Shown here one piece after another: positions 15,830 to 24,848 of a stretch of DNA of 30,943 bases. Origin of the DNA: CAZIGM01 sp964538675 (GTDB lineage Bacteria; Bacillota; Bacilli; Tepidibacillales; Tepidibacillaceae); assembly GCA_964538675.1 (NCBI GenBank), contig CAZIGM010000020.1, positions 1 through 30,943 of the forward strand, in the 5' to 3' direction. A program made the translations under genes and the position numbers. The notes beneath the pieces are model-generated. The model made no database searches and was not told the DNA's origin. It saw nothing but the letters and a program-made list of their open reading frames with translations. Every line of letters begins with the position of its first letter. The first letter of the stretch is position 1.

Positions 15830-16306
15830 ATGACAATAAATAAAATATTGATTATTTTTTTAATCTTAATATTTTGTTTTTCTTTATCACCAATCTGTTT
15901 TGCTAATCTCCCGGAAATTTATGAAGGGGTATATTTAGAAATTGATAAAACAAATAATATTTTAAACATATATTTAAATGGCTATATAACATATTCCTAT
16001 CCAATTGCAACTGGCATAAATGATTATCTAACACCTGAAGGGAATTTTCTAATTATCACAAAAGTAGAAAATCCATGGTATCTACCAAAGAATATTCCTG
16101 GAGGAGATATTAGAAACCCTTTAGGAACAAGATGGTTAGGACTTAATGTTCCAAATACAGGAGGATATAAATATGGCATTCATGGTACTAATAATCCAAC
16201 TTCAATTGGCCATCATATTAGTCAAGGATGCATTAGAATGTTTAATTGGGATATTGAATGGTTATATCGACATATTCCTATTGGTACGCTAGTAATTATT
16301 AAGTAA
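15830..16306 (+). CDS. Secreted L,D-transpeptidase (YkuD domain)
   Basis: 158 residues. A signal peptide (hydrophobic residues 6-20, likely cleavage after CFA at 25) sends it out of the cytoplasm. The mature part is one YkuD domain, from GVYLEIDKTNNILNIYLNG to the end. The active-site signature is intact: His118 in GIHGTNNP, then SQGCIRM with Cys134 as nucleophile and Arg136. Such enzymes make 3-3 cross-links in peptidoglycan or attach proteins to it, and give resistance to most penicillins. There is no LysM or other wall-binding domain, so it is a minimal version. AAAGGAG lies ahead of the ATG. It is transcribed alone, divergently from the SDR gene. Confidence 0.94.
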   Translation: MTINKILIIFLILIFCFSLSPICFANLPEIYEGVYLEIDKTNNILNIYLNGYITYSYPIATGINDYLTPEGNFLIITKVENPWYLPKNIPGGDIRNPLGTRWLGLNVPNTGGYKYGIHGTNNPTSIGHHISQGCIRMFNWDIEWLYRHIPIGTLVIIK

Positions 16307-16308
16307 AA

Positions 16309-16333
16309 GAAAAAGACCCGAAAATTCGGGTCT
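16309..16333 (-). terminator. Terminator for the sbcD-sbcC-DUF3892 strand or the DUF3892 gene
   Basis: AGACCCGAA (16314-16322) pairs with TTCGGGTCT (16325-16333). On the minus strand it is followed by TTTTTCTTTT, a good U tract; on the plus strand there is none. It therefore ends the DUF3892 transcript and sits just past the L,D-transpeptidase stop. Confidence 0.8.
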
Positions 16334-16352
16334 AAATCCTCAAATTAAATAA

Positions 16353-16586
16353 TTAAAATAATGGTAAGTTATCTAAATTGTCATTTTTTTCACTGTTTGG
16401 ATTGCTTCTTAAAAATTCTCTTCCGTTTTTTGCTTGACCTACATTTACTCCTTCAACCTTGCCTTCTTTACTCATTCTAATAGCTTCTTCAATAGGATAT
16501 ACATCCCCATTCTCAAACATTACGTCAGTAATGTCGCCTTCAGGATTTTTCTTTACTTTTATAATTCTTGTTGATTTTTCTTCCAT
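16353..16586 (-). CDS. DUF3892 domain protein
   Basis: A 77-residue acidic protein that I recognise as a DUF3892 member. The conserved blocks are IIKVKKNPEGDITDVMFENG, YPIEEAIRMSKEGKVEGVNV and GREFLRSNPNSEKNDNLDNL, with the typical short acidic end and terminal Phe. No function is established for the family. It has no signal peptide or membrane segment, so it should be cytoplasmic. A strong ribosome site (AGGAGGG) precedes the ATG. It lies 55 bp after sbcC with no terminator between, so it may be carried on the sbcDC transcript, and it ends at a good terminator. Any link with DNA repair is only positional. Confidence 0.88.
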   Translation of the reverse strand: MEEKSTRIIKVKKNPEGDITDVMFENGDVYPIEEAIRMSKEGKVEGVNVGQAKNGREFLRSNPNSEKNDNLDNLPLF

Positions 16587-16641
16587 TTTTAATCCCTCCT
16601 AAATAGTAGTATTTGGAGAAATTATTATTAATATTCATTAT

Positions 16642-19600
16642 TTAGGCAAATTCTAACTTAACCCTTGATCCATTCCCTTTAGAATCAGGAGGTTCCAAAA
16701 TAAATCTTCTATTTACACGACTTTGTAGTTCAGGCAAATGAGATATAATGCCAACTATTAAATTACCGGAATTCAATTTTTCTAAAGTCATCATTACTGT
16801 ATCTAGTAAATCCGAATCCAAACTACCAAAACCTTCGTCAAGAAAGAAAAATTCTAATGGATGCTCTCCTTTTAATTGAATTTGTGAAGATAATGCAAGA
16901 GCAAGAGCTAAAGAAGCTAAAAAAGTCTCTCCTCCTGATAAACTTTGGACAGGTCTTGATAATGATCCATTTAATTCATCAATTAATCTGAAAACGCCTA
17001 ACTCATCAACTTCTAAACTAAAACGATTTCTTGTAAGCTGCCTGAGTTTTTCTGAAGCTATAATAGTTATATTATGAAGATATTCTTGAGCAATAAAGTC
17101 CACAAATGAATTACCACGCAATATCTGATTTAATTCAGATGCTATATCTAGCTCGTATTGAATCTCCTTACGTTTCAAATCATACTTAATATATTTATCG
17201 TATTCTTTTTCTAACTGTTGATATTTAAATGTAGATTCAGATAATTTCAGCTTATTTCTTTCTATATTCTCTTCTAGCTTAGTTTTTTGCTCTTGTAAAG
17301 AAAGCCATTCTTCATCAGACAATTTAAGGCCATCTAATTTTTCTAGTAATTCTCTTTTTTGTTCCATTAATAAATTCTTTCTATCATTATAGGTCTTTAT
17401 TTCTTGACATAATTCTTCATAATGTTCTTGTAACATTAAATTTTGTTCTATTGTTTGAATGCTCTCCCAGTTTTCAACATTAATAAATTTAGCAAGCTTT
17501 TCATAAGTACTAGTATATTGTATTAATATGTTATCTAATACAGCCTGTTCTGAATTAATAGTGGTTACAGTTTTGATTAATTCATTATTTTTTTGGTTCC
17601 AATTATCTTCGTGTTTAACTAAATCTTTTGATATTTGTTCTAATCGTTCAGTAACCTTACTAATTGCTTCATTAGCTGATAGATTATCTGTTAAACCATT
17701 CAATTTCATTTCAAGCTTAATTTTAGATTCATTTTTATTATCAAGCAATATTCCTATTTGTTCCCTCTTATTTTTGTATTCCAATGATTGATTCTCAATT
17801 TCTTTAATAATACTTTCTTTTTTTAGGGAAATCTCTTCTAAATCTTTTAATTCTTTTCGTATTTCTTCTTGTTTCTCACCGGTTTCGTCTATTTGTTTTT
17901 TTACTAATTCAATTTTATTGTAATCCCAGTCAATATTAATTGAAGTTAATTTGTTATCATTACTCTCCTTTTCTTTCTTAAAATTTGCTAGAAGTTTAAT
18001 TGTTTTTTCTTCACTTTCTTTAATATTACTAACTTGAGAAAGTAATAATTTATATTTATATTTATCTTTATTAATATTTTCTTTTGTTGATTTAATTTTT
18101 TCTTGTGTTTGATTAAATTGAGCAGTCCATTTATCTAAGTCTTCTTTTAAATCTTCATGTAATTTTTTTTCTTGATTAACCTTGTCATTTATTTGATTAA
18201 TTGTTAAATCTTTATATTCCTTTGGTAACTCTAAATGTCTTTTATCGAGCATTATTTTATGTTTATTTAAATCTGATACGTTTTTCTCTAAATTGGCATC
18301 TATAATGCTTAGTTTATTTTCTAATTCTCTTAGTTCTGATGTCAAATCCACCAATTCTAATTCATATTTATATACATTATCTTTTAACAAGCTAAACCTA
18401 TTCTCTATTTCTTGATTAGCTAATATATCTTTTATAGGAGGAAAAGGGTGGTCTGTAGAACCACATACCAAGCATGGTTTACCTTTTTCTAACTTTACAG
18501 CTAACTTTCTAGCTAAATTCTCATAATCTTTATCCTCAATAGATATTAACTCATCTTTATCTTCCTTAAGCATATTTTCTTTTTTATTAATTAGTTGTTT
18601 TAATTCCTTAATACCTTTTCGTAAAGTCTTTCTTTCCTCTTCATAACTTTCTTGTTCATTTTTTAACGATTCTACATTAATGTAATTATCCTCTAACAAA
18701 TTTGTATTGATAACAAGCTCTGTCAATGACCTATCTGTTTTGTACCAATCTTCAAGTTCAATTGGTTTATTATTATTCATATTTCTAATCTCATCTTCGA
18801 TTTTTGCATAAAAACTCTCATTTTCTTTTATTTTTTTCAGTTCACTATCAATCTTTTTTTCTATATCTTTAATCTTCATTTTATATTCTTTTAAATCAAT
18901 ATTAATTTTTTTAATTTCTTCATCAATTCTTTTTTGATCACGTAATATATCCCAAGCCCTATCTACTTGTTTTCTTTCGCTAGTTAAAATTGTTGTATTC
19001 TCAATTATTTTTTTTAAATTATTTATTTCGTTTTTTATTTCAGTTGTTTCTTTATGTATATTTTCATAATCTTTTCTTTGTATACTATCCTTACTAATAA
19101 CTTCTTCCAAATCACAATTTAGATTAACAATTTCATTATTAAAGTCTTTAATTTGCTTTTCCCATTCAAGTGCTTCCTGCAATTTAATCTTTTTTTCAGT
19201 TAAAAATGAAGTTTCAGTTTGAACAATATTTTTATAATTATCTAATATATCTTTTTTATTAGAAGTTTCTTTTTGTAATATTTCTTTTAATTCTTTTAAT
19301 TCATTAATTCTGTTATTACTTCTACTCTTATCATCATTTAATTTATTATATAAATCTAAGGTCGGTTCGATTAGTCTAGCTTTTTCTGCATTTTTCTTTT
19401 TTGTAATATTTTCAGCATTTATATCTTCATTATTATTAAGGTCATCTAATAAATTGTTAATATCTATTAGTTTCAATTGATTTTCCCATCTATTCTGTTT
19501 TTGATTATAATCAATTAAAAATGTTTTAATTTCTTTTTCATTTTCTTTTACTATGTTCTTTGACTCATGCATTACCTCTCTTATATTATCTAGGTTATCT

Positions 19601-20241
19601 TTTGAGGCATGTGACAATACTTCCATTTTTGCTAATAATTCGTCTCTTTGTTTTTTAAAATTATTTTCTCGGTTTTGAGCTTTATCTTTTAACTTTTTAC
19701 CATATTGGTCTAATCTGAACAATCTTTCTAACATAGGTCTTCGATCCGCTGCTTTTAATGTAAGAAATTCAGCGAATTTACCTTGAGGTAATACAACTGC
19801 TCTTGTAAAATCATCGACAGTTAACCCAAGAATAGCTTCTATTTCTTTTGTAACTTCTTTTTCCTTATCAGCTATTACAACTTCTTTTCCACTTTCAGAT
19901 AAAACTAGTCTTGCCAAAGTAGATTTTAGTCTCTGGTTATCAATTCGACTATAAACCCGTTCGACGGTATATATAAGACTTGATTTTGCTAAAGCTAAAG
20001 CAAAAATATATTTAACATAAACCTTATCTTCTTGTTGATTTATTATTCCCACTCTATTAGCGTCGCTTCTTTCAACACGTCCATATAAAGCTAATGTAAT
20101 AGCGTCCAAAATTGAAGATTTACCACTTCCAGTAGGACCAAATATTCCAAAAATTCCAACATCAGATATGGAAGTAAAATCTACATTCTGTTCTTGTCTA
20201 AAACTATGTAATCCTTTTATTGTTAAAGAAATGGGCCTCAT
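16642..20241 (-). CDS. sbcC: Exonuclease SbcC, Rad50-like ATPase subunit
   Basis: 1199 residues, at the long end for the family. The N-terminal ABC half has GPTGSGKSSILDAITLALYG (Walker A, residues 35-54) and a Q-loop VVLPQGKFAEF. Two long, Glu/Lys/Asn-rich coiled coils flank a zinc hook, KPCLVCGSTDHP, at about residue 590. The C-terminal half has the signature QSLSGGETFLASLALALALS near 1098 and Walker B FFLDEGFGSLD near 1128. With SbcD it forms the Mre11-Rad50-type complex that cuts DNA hairpins and protein-blocked ends. The ATG overlaps the sbcD stop (ATGA), so they are translationally coupled. Its presence in a genome with hairpin repeats is notable because SbcCD attacks long palindromes. 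Confidence 0.96.
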   Translation of the reverse strand: MRPISLTIKGLHSFRQEQNVDFTSISDVGIFGIFGPTGSGKSSILDAITLALYGRVERSDANRVGIINQQEDKVYVKYIFALALAKSSLIYTVERVYSRIDNQRLKSTLARLVLSESGKEVVIADKEKEVTKEIEAILGLTVDDFTRAVVLPQGKFAEFLTLKAADRRPMLERLFRLDQYGKKLKDKAQNRENNFKKQRDELLAKMEVLSHASKDNLDNIREVMHESKNIVKENEKEIKTFLIDYNQKQNRWENQLKLIDINNLLDDLNNNEDINAENITKKKNAEKARLIEPTLDLYNKLNDDKSRSNNRINELKELKEILQKETSNKKDILDNYKNIVQTETSFLTEKKIKLQEALEWEKQIKDFNNEIVNLNCDLEEVISKDSIQRKDYENIHKETTEIKNEINNLKKIIENTTILTSERKQVDRAWDILRDQKRIDEEIKKINIDLKEYKMKIKDIEKKIDSELKKIKENESFYAKIEDEIRNMNNNKPIELEDWYKTDRSLTELVINTNLLEDNYINVESLKNEQESYEEERKTLRKGIKELKQLINKKENMLKEDKDELISIEDKDYENLARKLAVKLEKGKPCLVCGSTDHPFPPIKDILANQEIENRFSLLKDNVYKYELELVDLTSELRELENKLSIIDANLEKNVSDLNKHKIMLDKRHLELPKEYKDLTINQINDKVNQEKKLHEDLKEDLDKWTAQFNQTQEKIKSTKENINKDKYKYKLLLSQVSNIKESEEKTIKLLANFKKEKESNDNKLTSINIDWDYNKIELVKKQIDETGEKQEEIRKELKDLEEISLKKESIIKEIENQSLEYKNKREQIGILLDNKNESKIKLEMKLNGLTDNLSANEAISKVTERLEQISKDLVKHEDNWNQKNNELIKTVTTINSEQAVLDNILIQYTSTYEKLAKFINVENWESIQTIEQNLMLQEHYEELCQEIKTYNDRKNLLMEQKRELLEKLDGLKLSDEEWLSLQEQKTKLEENIERNKLKLSESTFKYQQLEKEYDKYIKYDLKRKEIQYELDIASELNQILRGNSFVDFIAQEYLHNITIIASEKLRQLTRNRFSLEVDELGVFRLIDELNGSLSRPVQSLSGGETFLASLALALALSSQIQLKGEHPLEFFFLDEGFGSLDSDLLDTVMMTLEKLNSGNLIVGIISHLPELQSRVNRRFILEPPDSKGNGSRVKLEFA

Positions 20242-21476
20242 TCACTGTCTACCTCCTCGCTAGATTGTTCATAAAATAAGTCGGTAAACAAAGTAACTAC
20301 TTCACTTCTTGGTTTCGCGCCAGCTTTATATTCATAAAATTTCTCAAAAAGCTCTGCTGGTTTTTTTGATTTGATATTAATTATCTCTAATGATTTTTCT
20401 AATTCAGGTGTTACTAATCTTATATTAATAAGGCCATCGTGCATTTTTCTGATTCTATTTATTTCTTCTAGTGATAAAGGGTTTTTTAAGTGTAACTCTA
20501 AATCAATCCATGCTGCAATATTACCTTCGTTAGCTATCCAGCTTTCTAATTCAGGTATTCCATTAATAATTTTTTTCGATATAAGCGGTTTACCGCTATA
20601 TAAATGAACTTCAGATGTAGCTACACACTTACTAGAATCAATATCAATAATCGTAATTGCTTTATTGTGATTAGCTTCAGAGAAACTATATGCTAAAGGC
20701 GAACCAGAATATTTGGTTAATGAATTTACTCCTTTAACCTCCTGAGAACGATGTAAATGTCCTAAAGCTACATAATCAAAAAAATCAGGAATATGCTTTG
20801 GTTCAACGGTATATGCCCCACCAATTTGAATCTCTATCTCTGATTCAGAAGTTATTCCACCTTGAACAAAAATATGACTCATTGCAAGATTATAAGTATC
20901 TTTTGTAAATATTGATTCTTGAGATTTAAACCATTTATAAATAAATTCAGAATAAGCCTGTCTGATATCACGAATATTAACACTCTCACTAAGTAATAGT
21001 TTTAGCCTTGATTCTGAAGGATATGGTAAAGCAGAGATAATAATAGGTTTATCTACTGCAGGGATATAAATTTTCAACCAACCTATCCCTGAACTTTCTG
21101 TGAAAATAAAATCTTCTTTTTTGTATTGACTTGGGCGAATTTCATCTGTTGGCAAACCGATTAAATATATACCTTGTTTATCAGCTAATGGATTAGCAGC
21201 TCTTATCCTTTCAGGTTGGTCATGATTGCCAGAAATAACAACTACACCTCTTTTACCATTATTAGATAACCTATATATTGTTTCATAGAAAAGGTTTTCA
21301 GCCCATGCCGGAGGATTTACTGTTTGATATATATCTCCAGCAACTAATACTAAATTTACTTTTTCATCATCAGCAATCTGACATATTTCATCCAAAACAT
21401 CTATCTGTTCTTTTTGACGATCTCTACCTTCCAAAGATTTTCCTAAATGCCAATCAGCTGTATGTAATATTTTCAT
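20238..21476 (-). CDS. sbcD: Exonuclease SbcD, Mre11-like nuclease subunit
   Basis: 412 residues. The metallophosphoesterase motifs that bind two Mn2+ ions are all present: ILHTADWHLGKSL (D8, H10), VLVAGDIYQ, VVISGNHDQPER and YVALGHLHRSQ. The C-terminal third is the capping domain and the SbcC-binding helices. It supplies the nuclease activity of the SbcCD complex: 3'-5' exonuclease on double strands and endonuclease on hairpins. GGTGG at a good distance precedes the ATG. It is the first gene of the sbcD-sbcC-(DUF3892) unit; I saw no strong promoter in the short gap before it. Confidence 0.96.
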   Translation of the reverse strand: MKILHTADWHLGKSLEGRDRQKEQIDVLDEICQIADDEKVNLVLVAGDIYQTVNPPAWAENLFYETIYRLSNNGKRGVVVISGNHDQPERIRAANPLADKQGIYLIGLPTDEIRPSQYKKEDFIFTESSGIGWLKIYIPAVDKPIIISALPYPSESRLKLLLSESVNIRDIRQAYSEFIYKWFKSQESIFTKDTYNLAMSHIFVQGGITSESEIEIQIGGAYTVEPKHIPDFFDYVALGHLHRSQEVKGVNSLTKYSGSPLAYSFSEANHNKAITIIDIDSSKCVATSEVHLYSGKPLISKKIINGIPELESWIANEGNIAAWIDLELHLKNPLSLEEINRIRKMHDGLINIRLVTPELEKSLEIINIKSKKPAELFEKFYEYKAGAKPRSEVVTLFTDLFYEQSSEEVDSE

Positions 21477-21539
21477 ATTTATCCACCTATCCTATTGATT
21501 TATACTCTTTAACACATTTACATTCTTAATATAGCTACT

Positions 21540-21567
21540 AAAAAAGACAGCTATAGTAATAGCTGTC
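21540..21567 (-). terminator. Terminator after the phosphohexomutase gene
   Basis: GACAGCTAT (21546-21554) and ATAGCTGTC (21559-21567) form a perfect 9-bp stem with a 4-nt loop. On the minus strand it is followed by TTTTTTAG. It is about 80 bp past the mutase stop and just upstream of sbcD. Confidence 0.85.
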
Positions 21568-21645
21568 ATGTCAGAGAGGGTGTAATCAATGTAATTATAT
21601 CATATAATTATTTTCTTTTTATATCTATTTAATGGGATAATTTTA

Positions 21646-23379
21646 TTATACTGAATTTACAATCCCTATTATTTTCTCTTTCATATTGTTTAATTTTTTA
21701 TATACTTCAATATTTGAAATACCATTAGCACTAAAATATATTTTAATTTTTGGTTCAGTACCTGAAGGTCTAATGGCTATCCAAGAATTATCTTCTAAAA
21801 TTAATTTAAGAACATTTGATTTTGGAAAATTTAAGTGTGAAATCTTATTATTCTTTCTATCTCTTTTTTCTTGACTCAAATAATCTTCTACGTATTCTAC
21901 TCGTTGACCACTTATATCTTCTGGAGTTTTTTGACGGAAATACGTTAATATATCATCAATTCTTTTACTACCTTCAATACCTTTCAATTTTATTGATACT
22001 AATTCCTCAGCATAATAACCATATTCTTTAAAAATCTTCTCTAAAATATCAAAAAGTGTCAAACCACTTTGTTTGTAAAAAATCGCCATCTCCACTACTA
22101 ATGCCGCAATTTGAATAGCATCTTTATCACGAACAAAATTTCCTGCCAAATAACCAAAACTCTCCTCATACCCAAACAGAAACTTCATTTTCCCTTCTAA
22201 TTCATAATTATTTATTTTTTCACCTATATACTTAAAACCCGTCAACGTATCCACAGTATTTATTCCATATTTTTGTGCTACTTTCCTACCTAGTTCAGAA
22301 GTAACAATGGTTTTTATAACGATATAATCATCAGATAATGTTCCTTGAGCTGTTTTCTCGCTTAATAAATAATTTAGTACTAGCACACCTAATTGATTGC
22401 CGTTTAGAGCTTGATAATTCCCATCAATATTGACTAATAAACCCATTCTATCTGCATCAGGATCTGTGGCCATTACCAAATCAGCATTAACTTGTTTAGC
22501 TAATTTGATTGCTAACTTAAATACTTCAGGATTTTCTGGATTAGGAACCTTAATTGTTGAGAATTCTGGATCTGGTGTTTCCTGTTCTTTAACAATGTAT
22601 AGATTTTTAAAGCCTATATCATCAAAAGTTTGTTGGAGTAATTTATTACCTGCTCCATGAAGTGGTGTGTATACAACTTTTAAATTTTCACCATATTTAT
22701 TAATATAATCTTTATGTAATAATAATTCCTCTACTAATTTTATATACTTATTATCTATTTCTTCACTAATAATTCTCAATTTCCCATTTTCTATAGCTTC
22801 TTCTAGATCAATTACTTTAATATCTAGTGAATTATTTATTTTGTTTATTTCCTTATATATCATTTCTGCGACAGATTCAGTTATTTGACTACCGTTCTCA
22901 TTATATACTTTATAACCATTATACTCTGGTGGATTATGACTTGCTGTTATAACTATTCCTGCAAATGTTCTTAAATCTCTTACAGCAAAAGATAATAATG
23001 GTAATGGACGAAGATCGTTAAATAAGTAGACCTTTATTTTGTTCGTAGCTAAAACCTTAGCCGTTTCTTCTGCAAACTCTTTTGAATACTTTCTAGAATC
23101 ATAAGCTATTACAACACCTTTTTTTATTGCCAGTTCACCTTGAGATATTATATAATTTGCCAAAGCTAAGGTTAGTTTTCTTATAGTATAAATATTCATT
23201 CTATTCGTACCAGCACCAATTATTCCTCTTAAACCACCTGTCCCAAACTCTAAATCTTTATAAAATCGTTCCTCAATTTCTTGTGTTTGATCCTTAATTA
23301 ATTCTAACTCATCCATTATTTCTTTTTCTAAGTTTTCATAGTCTAACCAAGTATAATACTCTTTTTTATAATCCCTCAT
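21646..23379 (-). CDS. Alpha-D-phosphohexomutase (phosphoglucomutase/phosphomannomutase)
   Basis: 577 residues, the size of the PgcA-type enzymes and longer than GlmM (about 450). The catalytic phosphoserine is S147 in TASHNPPEYNGY. The Mg2+ loop is DPDADRMG (about residue 304), the sugar-specificity loop GYEESFGY and the phosphate-binding loop RPSGTEPKIKIYF. It should interconvert glucose 1- and 6-phosphate (and perhaps mannose phosphates) for glycogen, cell-wall or polysaccharide precursors. I use the ATG at 23379, with GGTGGTG a few bases upstream; the frame also extends four codons to a TTG at 23391. It is monocistronic, lying between the degV terminator and its own. Confidence 0.94.
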   Translation of the reverse strand: MRDYKKEYYTWLDYENLEKEIMDELELIKDQTQEIEERFYKDLEFGTGGLRGIIGAGTNRMNIYTIRKLTLALANYIISQGELAIKKGVVIAYDSRKYSKEFAEETAKVLATNKIKVYLFNDLRPLPLLSFAVRDLRTFAGIVITASHNPPEYNGYKVYNENGSQITESVAEMIYKEINKINNSLDIKVIDLEEAIENGKLRIISEEIDNKYIKLVEELLLHKDYINKYGENLKVVYTPLHGAGNKLLQQTFDDIGFKNLYIVKEQETPDPEFSTIKVPNPENPEVFKLAIKLAKQVNADLVMATDPDADRMGLLVNIDGNYQALNGNQLGVLVLNYLLSEKTAQGTLSDDYIVIKTIVTSELGRKVAQKYGINTVDTLTGFKYIGEKINNYELEGKMKFLFGYEESFGYLAGNFVRDKDAIQIAALVVEMAIFYKQSGLTLFDILEKIFKEYGYYAEELVSIKLKGIEGSKRIDDILTYFRQKTPEDISGQRVEYVEDYLSQEKRDRKNNKISHLNFPKSNVLKLILEDNSWIAIRPSGTEPKIKIYFSANGISNIEVYKKLNNMKEKIIGIVNSV

Positions 23380-23466
23380 AAGCACCACCAATTTTACGTA
23401 TTTTTTATATTCTTCCCATTTTAAAATATATTTTATTATATGAACTTTTATTAATATATATAGAAA

Positions 23467-23500
23467 AAAAGTTCTTAGTGCAAAAACACTAAGAACTTTT
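23467..23500 (-). terminator. Terminator after degV
   Basis: A perfect 14-bp stem (23467-23480 with 23487-23500) around a 6-nt loop, with the arms ending in AAAA/TTTT and a longer T run on the minus strand. It separates degV from the mutase gene. Confidence 0.9.
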
Positions 23501-23525
23501 AAGGGATAATGAAGAAAGTTCGTCT

Positions 23526-24386
23526 TTAGTTCTCAATATAACCAAAGCCAAGCGTGTTAGGTCCAGCATATGTTCCTATTGTAGAACCAATTTTTAAATG
23601 AATAATCTCTTTAAACTCACTTAAATCAAATTTATTAACATCTTCAATTAAATCATCTTTATTTTCATAATTATGAATAACAAATAAATATTGCTTATCA
23701 ATGACTTCCTTTTTCTCTTTAAACATATTTATAATTCTAATAAGTCCTTTGTTTCTTCCTCTAAAAGTATCAAGTGATTCAACCAAACCATCTGTTATAG
23801 TTATTAATGGTTTAATGTTTAGAAGTCCTCCTACAGTTGCTTTCGTTGCTGAAATTCTTCCACCTTTTTTTAAATTCTCTAATGTATCTAATAAGGCAAT
23901 AAAGTTAGTTTTTTCTCTAAACTTTTCCAGTTCATTCTTCACATCACATAAAGGAATCCCTTTTTTAACCATCTCATTAGCTTTTATAAGTTGAAGAATT
24001 ATTGTTGACGATACATTCAAAGAATCAACAAGATATATTTTTTCTTGATCAGAATCATTTAGCATATTTCTACCTATTGAAGCGCTTTGAAAAGTTCCGC
24101 TAAGCTTTGATGAAAGACTAATAAATAAAACTTCGTTTCCTTTATCTATCTCTTCTTGAAAAATTTCATGAAAACGTTGTGGTGTAGGTTGACTTGTTTT
24201 CGGTAAATTCTCAGATTTCTCCATTTCCTTATAAAACATGTTTTTACTAATATCTACTCCATCCAAATACTCTTTTCCATCAATATAGACAAATAATGGA
24301 ATAAACCTAATTGGAAAATCAAAGTATGACGCCAAAAAATCCTCATAATCGCTACCACTATCAAGTAAGAAAGTCACATTGCTCAT
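23526..24386 (-). CDS. DegV family fatty-acid-binding protein
   Basis: 286 residues in the normal DegV range (about 280-290). LLDSGSDYE at the N-terminus and FISLSSKLSGTFQSA near residues 97-112 are the conserved segments that hold the carboxylate of a bound fatty acid. GGRISATKATVGGLLNIKPL and GSTIGTYAGPNTLGFGYIE are the C-terminal domain signatures. DegV/FakB proteins bind a fatty acid and present it to the kinase FakA (a DAK2-type protein), so exogenous fatty acids can enter phospholipids. No FakA gene is in the window. The N-terminal Asp-Ser-Gly-Ser is a family-like variant of D-S-x-x-D. AGGAGG lies 11 bp before the ATG. It has its own promoter and terminator. Confidence 0.93.
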   Translation of the reverse strand: MSNVTFLLDSGSDYEDFLASYFDFPIRFIPLFVYIDGKEYLDGVDISKNMFYKEMEKSENLPKTSQPTPQRFHEIFQEEIDKGNEVLFISLSSKLSGTFQSASIGRNMLNDSDQEKIYLVDSLNVSSTIILQLIKANEMVKKGIPLCDVKNELEKFREKTNFIALLDTLENLKKGGRISATKATVGGLLNIKPLITITDGLVESLDTFRGRNKGLIRIINMFKEKKEVIDKQYLFVIHNYENKDDLIEDVNKFDLSEFKEIIHLKIGSTIGTYAGPNTLGFGYIEN

Positions 24387-24480
24387 TTTTTTAATGTCCT
24401 CCTCTTTATTGAAAAATTAAGACTCGAATATTTATTACCATATTTTAATACTTGTTATTAGTACCTAGTATTATTTTTAT

Positions 24481-24509
24481 ATTATATCTAACATTATTAC
24501 AATTGTCAT
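24481..24509 (-). promoter_or_regulatory. Predicted promoter of degV
   Basis: ATGACA (24509-24504) and TATAAT (24486-24481) are spaced by 17 bp on the minus strand, with start of transcription near 24474 and a leader of about 85 nt. Confidence 0.55.
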
Positions 24510-24560
24510 TATAAATTTAACTAAAAAAAATTAACCTAATTTTACTAGACAAAGTGCACA

Positions 24561-24777
24561 TGTCTCACTATGTTAAGTGGGAGAAAATGAATTTTGAATA
24601 AGTCTCACATAGCACGACTTGACACTTTAGTGTCTTAGCGTGACTTGTACTCTTGAGTGCATAAATTCAAGTGGAGTTAAAGAAAACTTGATTTACGCAA
24701 GTTTAAACGTAGCGTAAGTCTTAGTTGCACTTATACCTTTAGGTGAAAAATTCTCTCTGAATAAAGTTTGGCTTTAT
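24561..24777 (+). repeat. Modular hairpin repeat element, copy 2 (upstream of the MFS promoter)
   Basis: This copy is inverted relative to copy 1 but points the same way toward its downstream gene. The 79-bp core (24672-24750) is identical to 8420-8498. The outer stem of module A (24666-24678 with 24749-24761) keeps 11 of 13 pairs, counting wobbles. The middle segment (24568-24608) matches that of copy 1 with few changes. Module B follows the middle segment here: B1 at 24613-24642 (stem GACAC/GTGTC, loop TTTA, outer CACG/CGTG) and B2 at 24647-24662 (TGTACTC/GAGTGCA, loop TT). In copy 1 module B lies on the other side of the middle segment and is inverted relative to A. The shared sequence ends at GGCTTTAT (24770-24777). 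Confidence 0.85.
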
Positions 24778-24781
24778 CTAA

Positions 24782-24810
24782 TTGACAGACATTATTTATA
24801 AAATTATAAT
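24782..24810 (+). promoter_or_regulatory. Consensus sigma-A promoter of the MFS exporter gene
   Basis: TTGACA (24782-24787) and TATAAT (24805-24810) are exactly 17 bp apart, a perfect match to the consensus. It starts 5 bp after the end of repeat copy 2. The leader would be about 32 nt. Confidence 0.85.
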
Positions 24811-24848
24811 AGTTTATTGACTCATAAAAAACTTAAGGAAGTAACTCT

